A stretch of DNA of 64,000 bases from Leptobrachium leishanense (Eukaryota > Chordata > Amphibia > Anura > Megophryidae): NCBI GenBank assembly GCA_009667805.1, contig CM019063.1, forward strand, positions 349,702,442 to 349,766,441, in the 5' to 3' direction. The notes beneath the pieces were generated by a model. It did not search any database. It was not told the DNA's origin and saw only the letters and a list, made by a program, of their open reading frames with translations. A program made the translations under genes and the position numbers. Numbering within the stretch: the stretch's first letter is position 1; each line of letters begins with the position of its first letter. This document shows, piece by piece, positions 55,230 through 64,000 of the stretch.

Positions 55230-55540
55230 GCAGTCAGTGAATGATGCCTCACCGGAATATATGGATGGATGAGAGTGGGGGTTCAGTCTAAACCTAGAGG
55301 ACGCTACTGGAAATAAAACGCTTCAACTTGCTCACACGGCACAAAGGTTTTGGGGCTCACGGAGACCACGTACAAATTAGTCTCCTTCTGGTATCGCAGC
55401 TGGCCCGTGTGTTTCAGATGCTGGATTCATCATACATGGTGGCACTGACCCAAAGATGGTGGAATTTTGGTGTATTGTCGCAGGGGTTGTGAACCAGAAA
55501 TGGATCTGCTTTTTCATCTAGATGGCACTGTTCAACAACG
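55230..55540 (+). pseudogene. L1 ORF2 C-terminal scrap
   Basis: Broken frames reading QLARVFQMLDSSYMVALTQR and WWNFGVLSQ resemble the region after the reverse transcriptase of L1 ORF2, where a cysteine-histidine motif and a W-x-C/T-P-x-V-x-x-FW stretch are usual. It is heavily decayed. Confidence 0.4.
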
Positions 55541-55948
55541 TAAAAAATCCTCTGTTACGCATACAATTATGTACGTAGTTATACACACAATACGGCAGCG
55601 CTGATAAAGTTTTTAGGAATAGTCGCTATAAGCACTCACACGTGGTTCCTGTCCCAAACCACAATACAGTTACCAATAGTCCAAACAAATGGAGTGCAGC
55701 GAAAACCGTGTTCCCATCTTTGAATCCCAGGAGCAAATTTTCAGATCCTGAAGAGAGCGTCCTTCTTAGGGTAACCTCAAAAAAGAACATCATCGTGCGA
55801 TCTGATATATAGAAAGTCCAGAGAAACGTCAGCACACTCACGTGAAATAGAGCCCTCCTGGCTCTGGATGATGCGCCTCTGGGTTATTACCGGCTACCCA
55901 TTTGCCCTTTTGGTGCAGACAATCTTGAAACCTCGAGTCTTGAAACCC
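55541..55948. other. No gene seen
   Basis: Non-coding sequence that may belong to a Penelope terminal repeat. No paired arm was found in the window. Confidence 0.35.
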
Positions 55949-55952
55949 TTAA

Positions 55953-56210
55953 CCACTTCACTGCTGAGCCATTTCACGTCTTAAAAAAAAACAAATTTTT
56001 CCTTTTTGTTATTAGTATTATTTTGTTTCTTTACTTTAAACATGGTCATGTTTGATATCATTGGAAAGGCCATGCTCTGGCCTTTCTAATGATATCAAAC
56101 ATGACCCTGCTAGCTGAAAACAGTCTGGAGATATTTGGGTTCAAACAAACTCCTATCTTTCCTTAGGAGTCAATGAAGACGTTCCCCACACGTCCTCAGC
56201 AGTGAAAGGG
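55953..56210. mobile_element. Minimal piggyBac-like MITE (258 bp)
   Basis: CCACTTCACTGCTGAG and CTCAGCAGTGAAAGGG lie between TTAA 55949-55952 and 56211-56214. Its core is one hairpin (CATGTTTGATATCATTGG with its inverse, about 56046-56103). It is the smallest complete family member here. Confidence 0.85.
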
Positions 56211-56224
56211 TTAAATATGGATGA

Positions 56225-56690
56225 AGACCGGGCATAGCATAGACTGTAATACTATAGAGACAGAAAGGTGGAATGGAAATAGACTCTTTCTTGGACCTAA
56301 CCTAGGTCCTTAGAAATTAGGCTGAGAAGTTGTTATGGGGTACAACTTCAAATAATACCCCATGCAGTGAAGTAAAAATCTAAATTTAATAAAACACAGC
56401 ATAAGAGAATTAATGACCAGAATGCATTTCGCCCGTTGATATATCCTCAGTGGCTTCCTCAGCTGGTTATACCGATCAAATGGCCATTATTCCCTTTAAA
56501 TACCCTAATCTATCATTAATTGCCCAATTGGAAGCCCTCTTTTTGGCGGGAATCCCACCTCCACCAATCATCTGATTCCTTTCTTTTTGTTAATTCAATG
56601 GGCATAAAGCTAAAACAATTAAACTTTAGTTTCGGAAACTGGTGTTTTTCGTGTATACACTAAAACGAAAAGACACGCATATGTATTAAA
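56225..56690 (-). mobile_element. Penelope-like terminal repeat with a hammerhead motif
   Basis: Non-coding sequence with a hammerhead-like motif (56417-56466) followed, on the minus strand, by an A-rich part. The layout resembles Penelope pseudo-LTRs. No coding remnant adjoins it. Confidence 0.5.
56417..56466 (-). ncRNA. Hammerhead ribozyme candidate with consensus core
   Basis: On the minus strand a CCAG/CTGG closing stem encloses CTGAGGA, which fits CUGANGA. Stem II has GCC paired with GGC across a long loop. GAAA and the self-pairing ATGCAT follow as a minimal stem III, then the cleavage-site position after AUU. Minimal stem III is typical of Penelope hammerheads, which act as dimers. 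Confidence 0.5.
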
Positions 56691-57330
56691 ATTATTATTG
56701 TGCGTATGAAATGAAACCATATATCGTACGAACGAAACTACGAGTTGATTCAACTAACGTTTCGAAAATTGGTGTCTTGCGCATATGCGTGAAAAAGATG
56801 CGCATTTGCGTCGTGCGCACTAGACGGAACCATATACCACACGAACAGGGCCGGTGCAAGCATTTTTGTTTACTCAGGCGAAGTTGCGTTTTGGTGCCCC
56901 CCCTCCACCCAATCTGTGCCATGCCAATCGGAAGTGTTTGGTGTCCTCACGCATTGCCAATCTATGCTGTGCCTGGTGCCCCTCCTGTGCCACAGGGCCC
57001 ATATACAGAGTATGTGGTCCCCTCCTTTGGCAATGTGGCATAGGAGGGGCACCAGGCACTGCACAAATTTGCATTGTGGCCTGGTGGTGCCTCCTGGTCT
57101 TGCTGTGTCAATATACCCACATATTTCAAACTGCCTGCCACTCCCAGTGCAGTGTTTCCCTGTGATCCTGCTACCTACCACTCTCACTCTGTTGCTGTGG
57201 TCCACTGTCTGACTCCAGGTCTCCAGAAGCAGACTGGCAGCAGGGTGCTCGTCCTCTAATTCAATTCACTCCCCCTTAATTCATTTTTCCCCTTTAATTA
57301 CTTTCACCCCCTCCCCCCTTAAATTAATTT

Positions 57331-58462
57331 CGTATTTATTTATTTATAAAGGATTTTACCAGGAAGGATACATTGAGATTTCTCTCGTTTTCAAGTATGT
57401 CCTGGGTTCGAGAACATTGAGTGGTTACAGAAATACAAAATCGTAAAATGCAAGATATTAACACAAGACCAAATATACAGATTAACAGAAAAATAAATAT
57501 GTAGGAAATAAAGTCATTATGTTACATGTTTACAGGTGCATTTCGTATTGAGGTATGTTAATAGGGAAGTCTTAAGGGACTTTAGACTGGGGAAGATTTG
57601 ACGGTGTCTGGGAGGTTATTCCATATTTGCGGTGCTCTGTAGGAAAATGAGGATCGAGCCACTTTCTTTTTGTATTGCGGTATTGCAAGTAAGGTGCTGG
57701 TCCTGGATCTGAGGTTATAGGTTGAGGGAACTGCTGGGGGAAGCAGCATATTCAGGTAGGGTGGTAGCTTCCCAGAAAAACTCTTAAACACCAGGTTGGA
57801 AAGGTGAAGGGTGCGTCTAGAGTCCAGTGATGGCCAGTTTAGTTCTTTTAACATGTCACAATGGTGTGTCATGTAGTTACATTGTAGCACAAAGCGACAG
57901 AATGAGTTATACAATGTAGTAAGTTTCTGGAGGTGTGTTTGCGGGGTGGCTGCATACACTACATCTCCGTATTCAATGACTGGCATAAGCATTTGTTGTA
58001 CAATCTGCTTTCTTTCTGCGGGGCTCAGGCAGGATTTGTTTCTGTACAGGGCACCTAGTTTGGGGTAGAGTTTAGATGAGAGTTTTTCGATGTGGGGGCC
58101 AAAAGATTGATTTGGGTCTAACCACATACCTAGGTATTTGAGAGAAGTGACTGTGGTCAGCGTGCCATTTTTTTTTTTGTCCCAACACATAGATGGGGTG
58201 TTTGCAATTTGTGTAGTTTAGGTGCGGTTCCAAAGAGCATTGTAACAGTTTTGTCAGCATTTAGAAAAAGTTTGTTATCTTTGATCCACTTTTCTACCCC
58301 TGTGAATTGTTCTTGCAGCACTGCCTCCAGCTGTGGGAGATTTGGTTTGCTGGTATAGATTACAGTGTCGTCTGCGTACATGTGTACAGTTGAAGCTTTG
58401 CAGACATTGGGCAGATCGTTTATGAATATTGTGAATAGCAGGGGGCCAAGTATCGTATAGCG
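57331..58462 (-). mobile_element. CR1/L2/Rex1-type LINE, longest copy D
   Basis: Minus strand: reverse transcriptase from LGPLLFTIFINDLP and the catalytic MYADDTVIY (about 58375) through VEKWIKDNKLFLNADKTVTM, then a 202-codon frame (58190-57582) ending with RAPQIWNNLPDTVK. The shared 3' UTR and end follow near 57331. It is the only copy of this family here that keeps YADD. It is 5'-truncated just upstream of it. Confidence 0.8.
57582..58455 (-). pseudogene. LINE reverse transcriptase, C-terminal half
   Basis: Two overlapping minus-strand frames, 58483-58157 and 58190-57582, cover palm motif C (YADD), the thumb, and the C-terminal tail with EYGDVVYAATPQTHLQKLTT, CNYMTHHCDMLKELNWPS and APQIWNNLPDTV. 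A single frame change near a poly-T at 58169-58179 separates them. Polymerase motifs A and B and the endonuclease are absent, so it cannot act. Confidence 0.8.
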
Positions 58463-58690
58463 TATGACAGAGCTCCACAGCAATAAACCTCACAGTAATT
58501 TTCAGTTTGTGTGTATGAAAGTATCAATGAGCTCCACAGCAATAAAACTCAAACTCCTACACACTGCCCATTACTGTATCACAGAGCTCCACAGCAATAT
58601 AACTCACAGCAATGTGTGGTGTGTAGGAGCGTATCACAGAGCTCCACAACAATAAAACTCACAGTAATGTACCGATATCAGTTTACTCCA
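58463..58690. repeat. Palindromic minisatellite, fifth locus
   Basis: Four units with GAGCTCCACAGCAATAAAAC, in the orientation opposite to 14830-14985. Confidence 0.8.
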
Positions 58691-58699
58691 ACCCCCAGC

Positions 58700-59239
58700 A
58701 GAACATCACACACACACACACACACACATTACACACACACACACATTACACACACACACACATTACACATACACACACACACATTACACACACATTACAC
58801 ACACCCCAGCAGCACATTACACACACACACCCCAGTTTCACTCCCCACATTTCACCCCCCAGCAAAATATTATACCCCCCGAGCAGAACATTACGCCCCA
58901 GCAGAACATTACACCCCCCGAGCAGAACATTACACCCCCCCGAGCAGAACATTACACCCCCCGAGCAGAACATTACACCCCCCCGAGCAGAACATTACAC
59001 CCCCCATGAGCAGAACATTACACCCCCCGAGCAGAACATTACACCCCCCGAGCAGAACATTACACCCCCGAGCAGAACATTACACCCCCCGAGCAGAACA
59101 TTACACCCCCCGAGCAGAACATTACACCCCCCGAGCAGAACATTACACCCCCCGAGCAGAACATTACACCCCCCGAGCAATACATTACACCCCCAGCAGA
59201 ACATTACACCCCACGAGCAATACATTACACCCCCAGCAG

Positions 59240-59334
<95 letters not shown>
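58700..59334. repeat. Satellite cluster: (CA)n and a 20-21 bp unit
   Basis: CA-rich runs at 58708-58825 precede about 16 units of GAGCAGAACATTACACCCCC (58855-59240) and a pure (CA)n of about 96 bp at 59238-59334. Long frames across it are artefacts. Confidence 0.95.
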
Positions 59335-59336
<2 letters not shown>

Positions 59337-59656
59337 CTCAGTTTATTCAAACCTTTTAAAAATCTTCTCTCGGCCTCCAGGCTTTTCTGCTGCTGCGTGC
59401 CCTGGCTATGTGTGTCACGTGAGGGGGGCGGTGCCAAATTATGCAGTGTGCCTGCTCATGTTTAGAATGTGGGACTGAGGCAGGCACACTGACTCGGTTT
59501 GAGAGTGCGCGGCTGGGCCCCTGGTTGATGTCTGACGATCATTTCATAGCTCCGCTTCCGGTATTTTAAAAACAGAATTTTTCCGCCCCTCACACTGACA
59601 GCAAGCAAGGACAGTAAGGCGGCCGCCTGTGCCGCTTTACACTAGCGCTGGCCCTG

Positions 59657-60060
59657 CGCACGAACGTCATCATCTTTACTTCCGGAACCCGTCATTGCAC
59701 ACTGTGCATCAAAAACTAGATGAAAAAAGTGCGCATGCATTGAAAAACTCCCTATAACTATAAAGGGGAGAGTATTACTGTAGGGGAGTAAGTATTACTT
59801 ACTGCATACGTAAGAGCGTATCTCTGCGTTGCAGCTCCAGCTATCTCCATTATCTATGAGAGAGGGGACTGCAACCCAACTACAAACATTAAAAAATTAT
59901 ATACTAAGCCATATAAAATATATGCCATGGGGTCTAACTGGAAGCTATACATCCACTACAATAAATAAAAACGGAGAATGAAATCTAAAAATAACTGAAC
60001 CTGGAATTTATAAGAAATGACAGAATTCAAAGTCTAGGTTTAAACCTAGAGGGGTTAAAG
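59657..60060. other. No gene seen
   Basis: Sequence continuing the AT-rich, CGAACG-containing flank of the hAT insertion. No repeat or gene was recognised. Confidence 0.4.
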
Positions 60061-60065
60061 TGCAT

Positions 60066-60190
60066 GTATATATATATATATATATATGTGTATATATGTG
60101 TGTATATATGTATATGTATATATATATGTGTATGTATGTATATGTATGTATCTATATGTATGTATGTATGTATGTATGTATATATATATG
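60066..60190 (+). repeat. TATA/TATG microsatellite
   Basis: Alternating TATATATG and TATGTATG units over about 125 bp. Confidence 0.95.
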
Positions 60191-60274
60191 TTTCATTAAA
60201 ATCCCCACCTCTCCAATATCGACAAATTTTCTGGATGGCAATAAATGACTCTCTACTCCCTTGCAAATATTATG

Positions 60275-62830
60275 TACTAGCTTTTGCCCGCGGCTTCGCT
60301 CGCGTGGATTTTAGGATTTGTTAAAATTGTTTTTTAAAAGAAACTTGTTTCCCCCCCCCCCACTTGTGTTTTACAATTTTCCAAAAATCCGTGTTTTTTT
60401 TTTCTCTCAAGAAGAATGTAAGTGCCAAATTTCCTGTAACATCTTTGGTTTTTGAAATATAGGTATACTGATAAAAGTATTCACATCCCTTTCCCCCACC
60501 CCCCTTAACTGGATTTTCGGAAAATGGTAAAACATGGGGGTTTTTGCACAGAGACTGTAAATATCGAATTTCACACCTGTAAAATCATTGGTTTTTGAAA
60601 TATAGGTATAGTGATAAAGGTATTCATCCCTCTCCCCCCCCCCCCCCACTGGGTTTTTGGAAAAATGGTAAAATACGTGTTTTATTTTCAAGAAGATTGT
60701 AACTGCCAGATTTCACACCTGTAACATCTTTGGTTTTTGGAAATATAGGTATGCTGATAAAAAAATTTCCCCCTCCCACTGGGTTTTGGAAAATGGTAAA
60801 ATATGTGTTTTTTTGTTTCTCAAGACAAATCTAAATACCATTTTTCACGTCTGTAGCATCTTCTGTTTTTGAGCTGTAGGTATCCTGTTTAAAAGTATTC
60901 ACCCCCCTTTTTTTTACCCCCCCCCCACTTGGATTTTTGGAAAATGGTAAAACACCTGTTTCTTTATTTTCAAAAGATTGTAATTACCAAACTTCACACC
61001 TGTAACATCTTTGGTTTTTGTAATATAGGTATACTGATAAAAGTATTCAACCCCACATTTTTTTCCCCTTCCCACTGAATTTTTGGAAAATGGTCAAGTA
61101 GGTGTTTTTTTGTTTCTCAAGACGAATCTAAATACCAATTTCACGTATGTAACATCTTCTGTTTTTCAGATATAGGTATCCTGTTTAAAAGTATTCAGCC
61201 CCCCTTTTTTTCACCCCCCACTTGCGATCTTTGGAAAATGGTAAAACACCGGTTTTTATTTTTCAAGAAGATTGTAAATACCAAATTTCACGTCTGTAAC
61301 ATCTTTGGTTTTTGAAATATAGGTATAATGACAAAAATATTCAGACCCCTTTCCCCCGACCCCCCCCCCCCAATTGGATTTGTGGAAAGTGGCAAAAAAC
61401 ATGTTTGTTTGTTTTTTCACGAAGATTGGAAATACCAAATTTCACACCCGCAACATCTTCGGTTTTTGAACTATAGGTATACTGATAAAAGTAATCAACC
61501 CCCCTTTTTGCCCCCCAAGGTATTTTCAGAACATGGTAAAATACGTGTTTTATTTTTCAAGACGAATCTAAATACCAATTTTCAGGTCTGTAACATCTTC
61601 TGTTTTTGGAGGTACAGATATATTGTTTAAAATAAACTATTCAACCCCCTTTTTTCGCCCCCCACTTGGATTTTTGAAAAACGGTAAAATACGTGTTTTT
61701 TTTATTTTTCAAGACTAATCTAAATTACCTATTTTCACGCCTGTAACATCTTCTGTTTTTGAGAGATAGGTATCGTGTTTAAAATATTCAACCCCATTTT
61801 TCACCCCATTAGGGGTGGAGTTTCCAAAAATCCTTCCTTAGCGGGTGCCCACATCATAAAAACAGTGCACCTTCAAAATTTCACGATCCTAGGTTAAACG
61901 GTTTCAGCTGAGCATTGATGAGTCAGTCAGGGCTTTCGTGTTTATGATAAAAGTATTCAACCCCCCTTTTTGCCCCCCCCCCAAGGAATTTTCAGAAAAT
62001 GGTAAAATACGTGTTTTTTTATTTGTCAAGATGAATCTAAATACCGATTTTTCACGTCTGTACCATCTTCTGTTTTTAAGATATAGGTATCCTGTTTAAA
62101 ATATTCAACCCCCTTTTTTCGCCCCCCCCCCAGTGGAATTTTTGAGAAACGGTAAAATACGTGTTTTTATTTTTCTAGACGAATCTAAGGCTAGGGTCAA
62201 ATGAAAGCATTTTTTCCCCGCGAACGTCAAAAAGTGCGTCCGAACGCATTGACGTATTTTTTCACGGAATGCGCGAAAACGGTCATACGATGCGCATTTT
62301 TGTGCGTGATTTTATTCAGATCCAAACCAGAAAACTTTGGGTGTCTGGACGTTATGTTGGCCGGACATGAGCAGCGTCTGATGTCTCCTAATAGCGGACG
62401 CAGCACACTCTGTACGTCAGTACTAGCGGTTCTGCGTTCTCGAAAAAATGCATTCAAATTCCATTTGCGTTGCACAGCTGGACTTTTGTGCGGCCGTACT
62501 TCGTATATTGGCCGTCATTGCCCGTCATTTGCTGCTACTGCGGCCGTAATTAAGTGCGCCAGAACGCACGTTAAAAGTGCGCTAGTCTGACCCCAGCCTT
62601 AATACCGATTTTCACATCTGTAACATCTTCTGTTTTAGAGCTATAGGTATCCTGTTTAAAATATTCAACCCCCTTGGGGGAAGGAGTTTCCAAAAATCCT
62701 TCCTTAGTGGGTGCCTACATCATAAAAACAGTGCACCTTCAAAATTTCACGTTCCTAGTTAAACGGTTTCAGCTGGGCGTTGATGAGTCAGTCAGGACTT
62801 TCGCGTGTGTATATATATATATATATAATC
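60275..62830 (+). repeat. Interspersed repeat with an internal 140-150 bp tandem array
   Basis: It opens with TAGCTTTTGCCCGCGGCTTC, a phrase found in many animal genomes. About 13 units follow, each with ACACCTGTAACATCTTTGG, TATAGGTATACTGATAAAAG, C- and T-runs and GGAAAATGGTAAAATACGTG. A closing part (CCTTCCTTAGCGGGTGCC, CACGATCCTAGGTTAAACGG, TGATGAGTCAGTCAGG) occurs twice, at 61806-61945 and 62668-62815, so two elements may be joined. No coding frame was seen. The superfamily is not assigned. Confidence 0.7.
62189..62598. mobile_element. PIF/Harbinger-like MITE, copy 5
   Basis: Ends GGCTAGGGTCAAATG and GTCTGACCCCAGCC lie with TAA on the left and TTA on the right. It is inserted in a tandem-array unit, where neighbouring units show the uninterrupted GAATCTAAATACC. 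Confidence 0.75.
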
Positions 62831-62849
62831 TATAATCTATAATCTATAC

Positions 62850-63130
62850 TCTCTGATTCTAGTACATAGGGGTCTAATAGTATGCCCTATATAGTGTAAC
62901 CCACACGGACAGGTGATTCTATAGATAATACTCTTCGTTCTACACGTGATTATACCCTTTATTCTATATTCCCTGTTGTTCCGATCTGTAAAGCTGGAAA
63001 TAAAAGTTTTTCCTAGACCTAAAAATTTGCAAGCAGGACAATGCCCATATCTATAAAAGCCCTCTTTCAGATTAAATAAATTTCTATCTTTCAATGGGTT
63101 TCTATGGCTATTTACTAAAATCTTCTTTAT
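62850..63130 (-). pseudogene. Penelope-like element, GIY-YIG fragment
   Basis: The minus-strand frame 63094-62837 contains GHCPACKFLGLGKTF, REYRIKGIITCRTKSIIYRI and TCPCGLHYIGHTIRPLCTRI. These are a cysteine pair and the GIY-YIG endonuclease start, as in the element at 32540. It belongs to a different Penelope lineage, judging by the sequence. The reverse transcriptase is absent. Confidence 0.75.
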
Positions 63131-63189
63131 ATTTGAGACTCCCCGATTGACAAGTTTGGGCTTGTCGCCTATAATACCCTTGAGTGGGA

Positions 63190-63680
63190 TCTCGTTGCAG
63201 TACCAGCCAATACTTCCGAATTATTTGATGTACTGCTCCTGTGTGCTGATTATAATCACTTATAAACATGATCTCATCATTTGTGCTCTCATTAGTAGAT
63301 TTATATGTAAGGGTATCTTGTCGATCTAATGTCCTAACCTCTTCAATGACTGCATCTAAACTGGACTTCTCCTAACCATAACATAACAATAACATTATTC
63401 ATGCATAACTCAGATTACGTAACACTTTGCATCCCAAGTCCACAGTGACTTGCGTCACAATTGTTATTTCAGTTTCTTCTTTGCTGCCGAAAGGAAAAAT
63501 TGTAGGTAAGGATAATGAGCCTTTGTATCTTCAATAAGTCTTGCCTTTCCATCTAACTGAACAAAATGTCCATTACTGTATGGTACACATTTCTTGTTCA
63601 CATGTTTCTCCAGTATTACTGTAACAATTACAATCAATTCAGTGTGCTAGTCATCATATTTATAAATATTTTCTTTTCAG
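63190..63680. other. Intron end, no other feature
   Basis: Non-repetitive AT-rich sequence leading to a polypyrimidine tract and acceptor at 63680. Confidence 0.5.
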
Positions 63681-63786
63681 ACAAGCTGTTCGTATGCTCA
63701 GTGGGTGGTTGTGGAGAGTCACTTGATAGCATGCAAGAACTAATGAACCACCTTAAGGTCCATTATAAGCCTAACCGCTATTTCAA
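63681..63786 (+). CDS. znf414: ZNF414-like gene, second C2H2 zinc finger exon
   Basis: A 106-base exon between TTTTCTTTTCAG and GTAAGTG, entering in phase 1 and leaving in phase 2. It encodes KLFVCSVGGCGESLDSMQEL, then MNHLKVHYKPNRYFK, a C2H2 finger (C-x4-C-x12-H-x3-H) followed by the linker YKPNRYFK. The SMQEL...H.K.HYKPNRYFK pattern is the strongest reason to name ZNF414, from memory of that protein. The last lysine codon is completed by the next exon, outside the window. DNA-binding targets are not known. Confidence 0.8.
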
Positions 63787-64000
63787 GTAAGTGAATATTT
63801 CTGGATGTGAAAGTATAATGATTCTTAAACTGTAACTTTTAGCATTATCAATGTTTTGCTTAGATATGTCTTGAAAGATGCATAGTGAATCTCCCTCATA
63901 GCCTTTTTAACAAGTAATTGGACTTTTAACTCCGGCACTACCAAGCACAACCGTTTTAAATGATTATTATCATAAATTATTTAAAATATGGGATGCATAG
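63787..64000 (+). other. Start of the next intron
   Basis: GTAAGTG donor at 63787 followed by AT-rich sequence. No exon was seen before the window ends. Confidence 0.6.

Larger units (their letters stand above)
56846..59656. mobile_element. hAT element carrying a LINE and satellites
   Basis: Ends CAGGGCCGGTGC and, inverted, CAGGGCCAGCGC are flanked by CACACGAA (56838-56845) and CGCACGAA (59657-59664), an 8-bp duplication with one change. It has no transposase. The 57331-58462 LINE and the satellite block lie inside it. Confidence 0.7.
42401..63680 (+). other. Intron of the ZNF414-like gene (21.3 kb)
   Basis: Bounded by GTAAGA and a T-rich TTTTCTTTTCAG acceptor. It is almost entirely mobile elements and satellites, described individually. 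No other exon was seen in it. Confidence 0.7.

Noticed and set aside
58511..59359. 282-codon frame rich in histidine and threonine
   Set aside because: It is a translation of (CA)n and a 20-21 bp satellite, not a gene.
62201..62590. 129-codon frame, and similar ones at 5216-5687
   Set aside because: They lie wholly inside Harbinger-like MITEs, in different frames in different copies.
1..64000. CRISPR arrays, prokaryotic operons, tRNA or rRNA genes
   Set aside because: Tandem repeats here lack spacers of uniform length, exons have vertebrate splice sites, and no complete tRNA fold or rRNA segment was recognised.

Overview
The window looks like nuclear DNA of an amphibian, most likely a frog. 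It has spliced vertebrate-type exons, no operon-like gene packing, and a dense mix of DIRS, Penelope-like, L1, CR1-like, Ty3/gypsy and endogenous retrovirus copies with Tc1, hAT, PIF/Harbinger and piggyBac elements. TTAA-flanked short elements starting CCCCTTCACTGCTGAG are especially frequent. No tRNA, rRNA or CRISPR feature was found. The species cannot be told from the sequence alone.

The only host gene seen is on the + strand. Three phase-compatible coding exons lie at 30564-30684, 42293-42400 and 63681-63786. The last two each carry a C2H2 zinc finger, and together they resemble ZNF414. Everything between them (11.6 kb and 21.3 kb) is intron filled with mobile elements. The exon at 30564 begins after a splice acceptor, so at least one more exon lies upstream, but none was recognised in 1-30563.

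Layout: 1-7.3 kb holds Tc1, LINE, DIRS, L1 ORF1 and Penelope-like remnants. 7.3-13.0 kb is a nest of piggyBac-like non-autonomous elements with chained palindromes; one contains an L1-derived insertion with an intact ORF1 and no ORF2. 13.1-19.5 kb has a LINE, a gypsy chromodomain fragment and a Tc1 element split by a solo-LTR-like insertion and a MITE. 19.77-29.16 kb is a gammaretrovirus-like provirus with 4-bp target duplications and nearly identical LTRs. Its interior is broken, and an opioid growth factor receptor (OGFr)-like domain sits between RNase H and integrase. 31.8-39.4 kb is a Penelope-like element with long inverted terminal arms carrying a hammerhead-like motif, split by a 4.5 kb hAT element that itself contains other insertions. 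44.4-50 kb is a hAT transposase pseudogene interrupted twice by one hAT-derived family. 50.5-63.2 kb holds gypsy, L1, LINE, hAT, satellite and Penelope remnants.

The most notable object is the OGFr-like domain inside the provirus. Next are the ORF1-only L1 copy and the hammerhead-ribozyme-like motifs in Penelope-type repeats. All calls come from reading the sequence; no database search was run.
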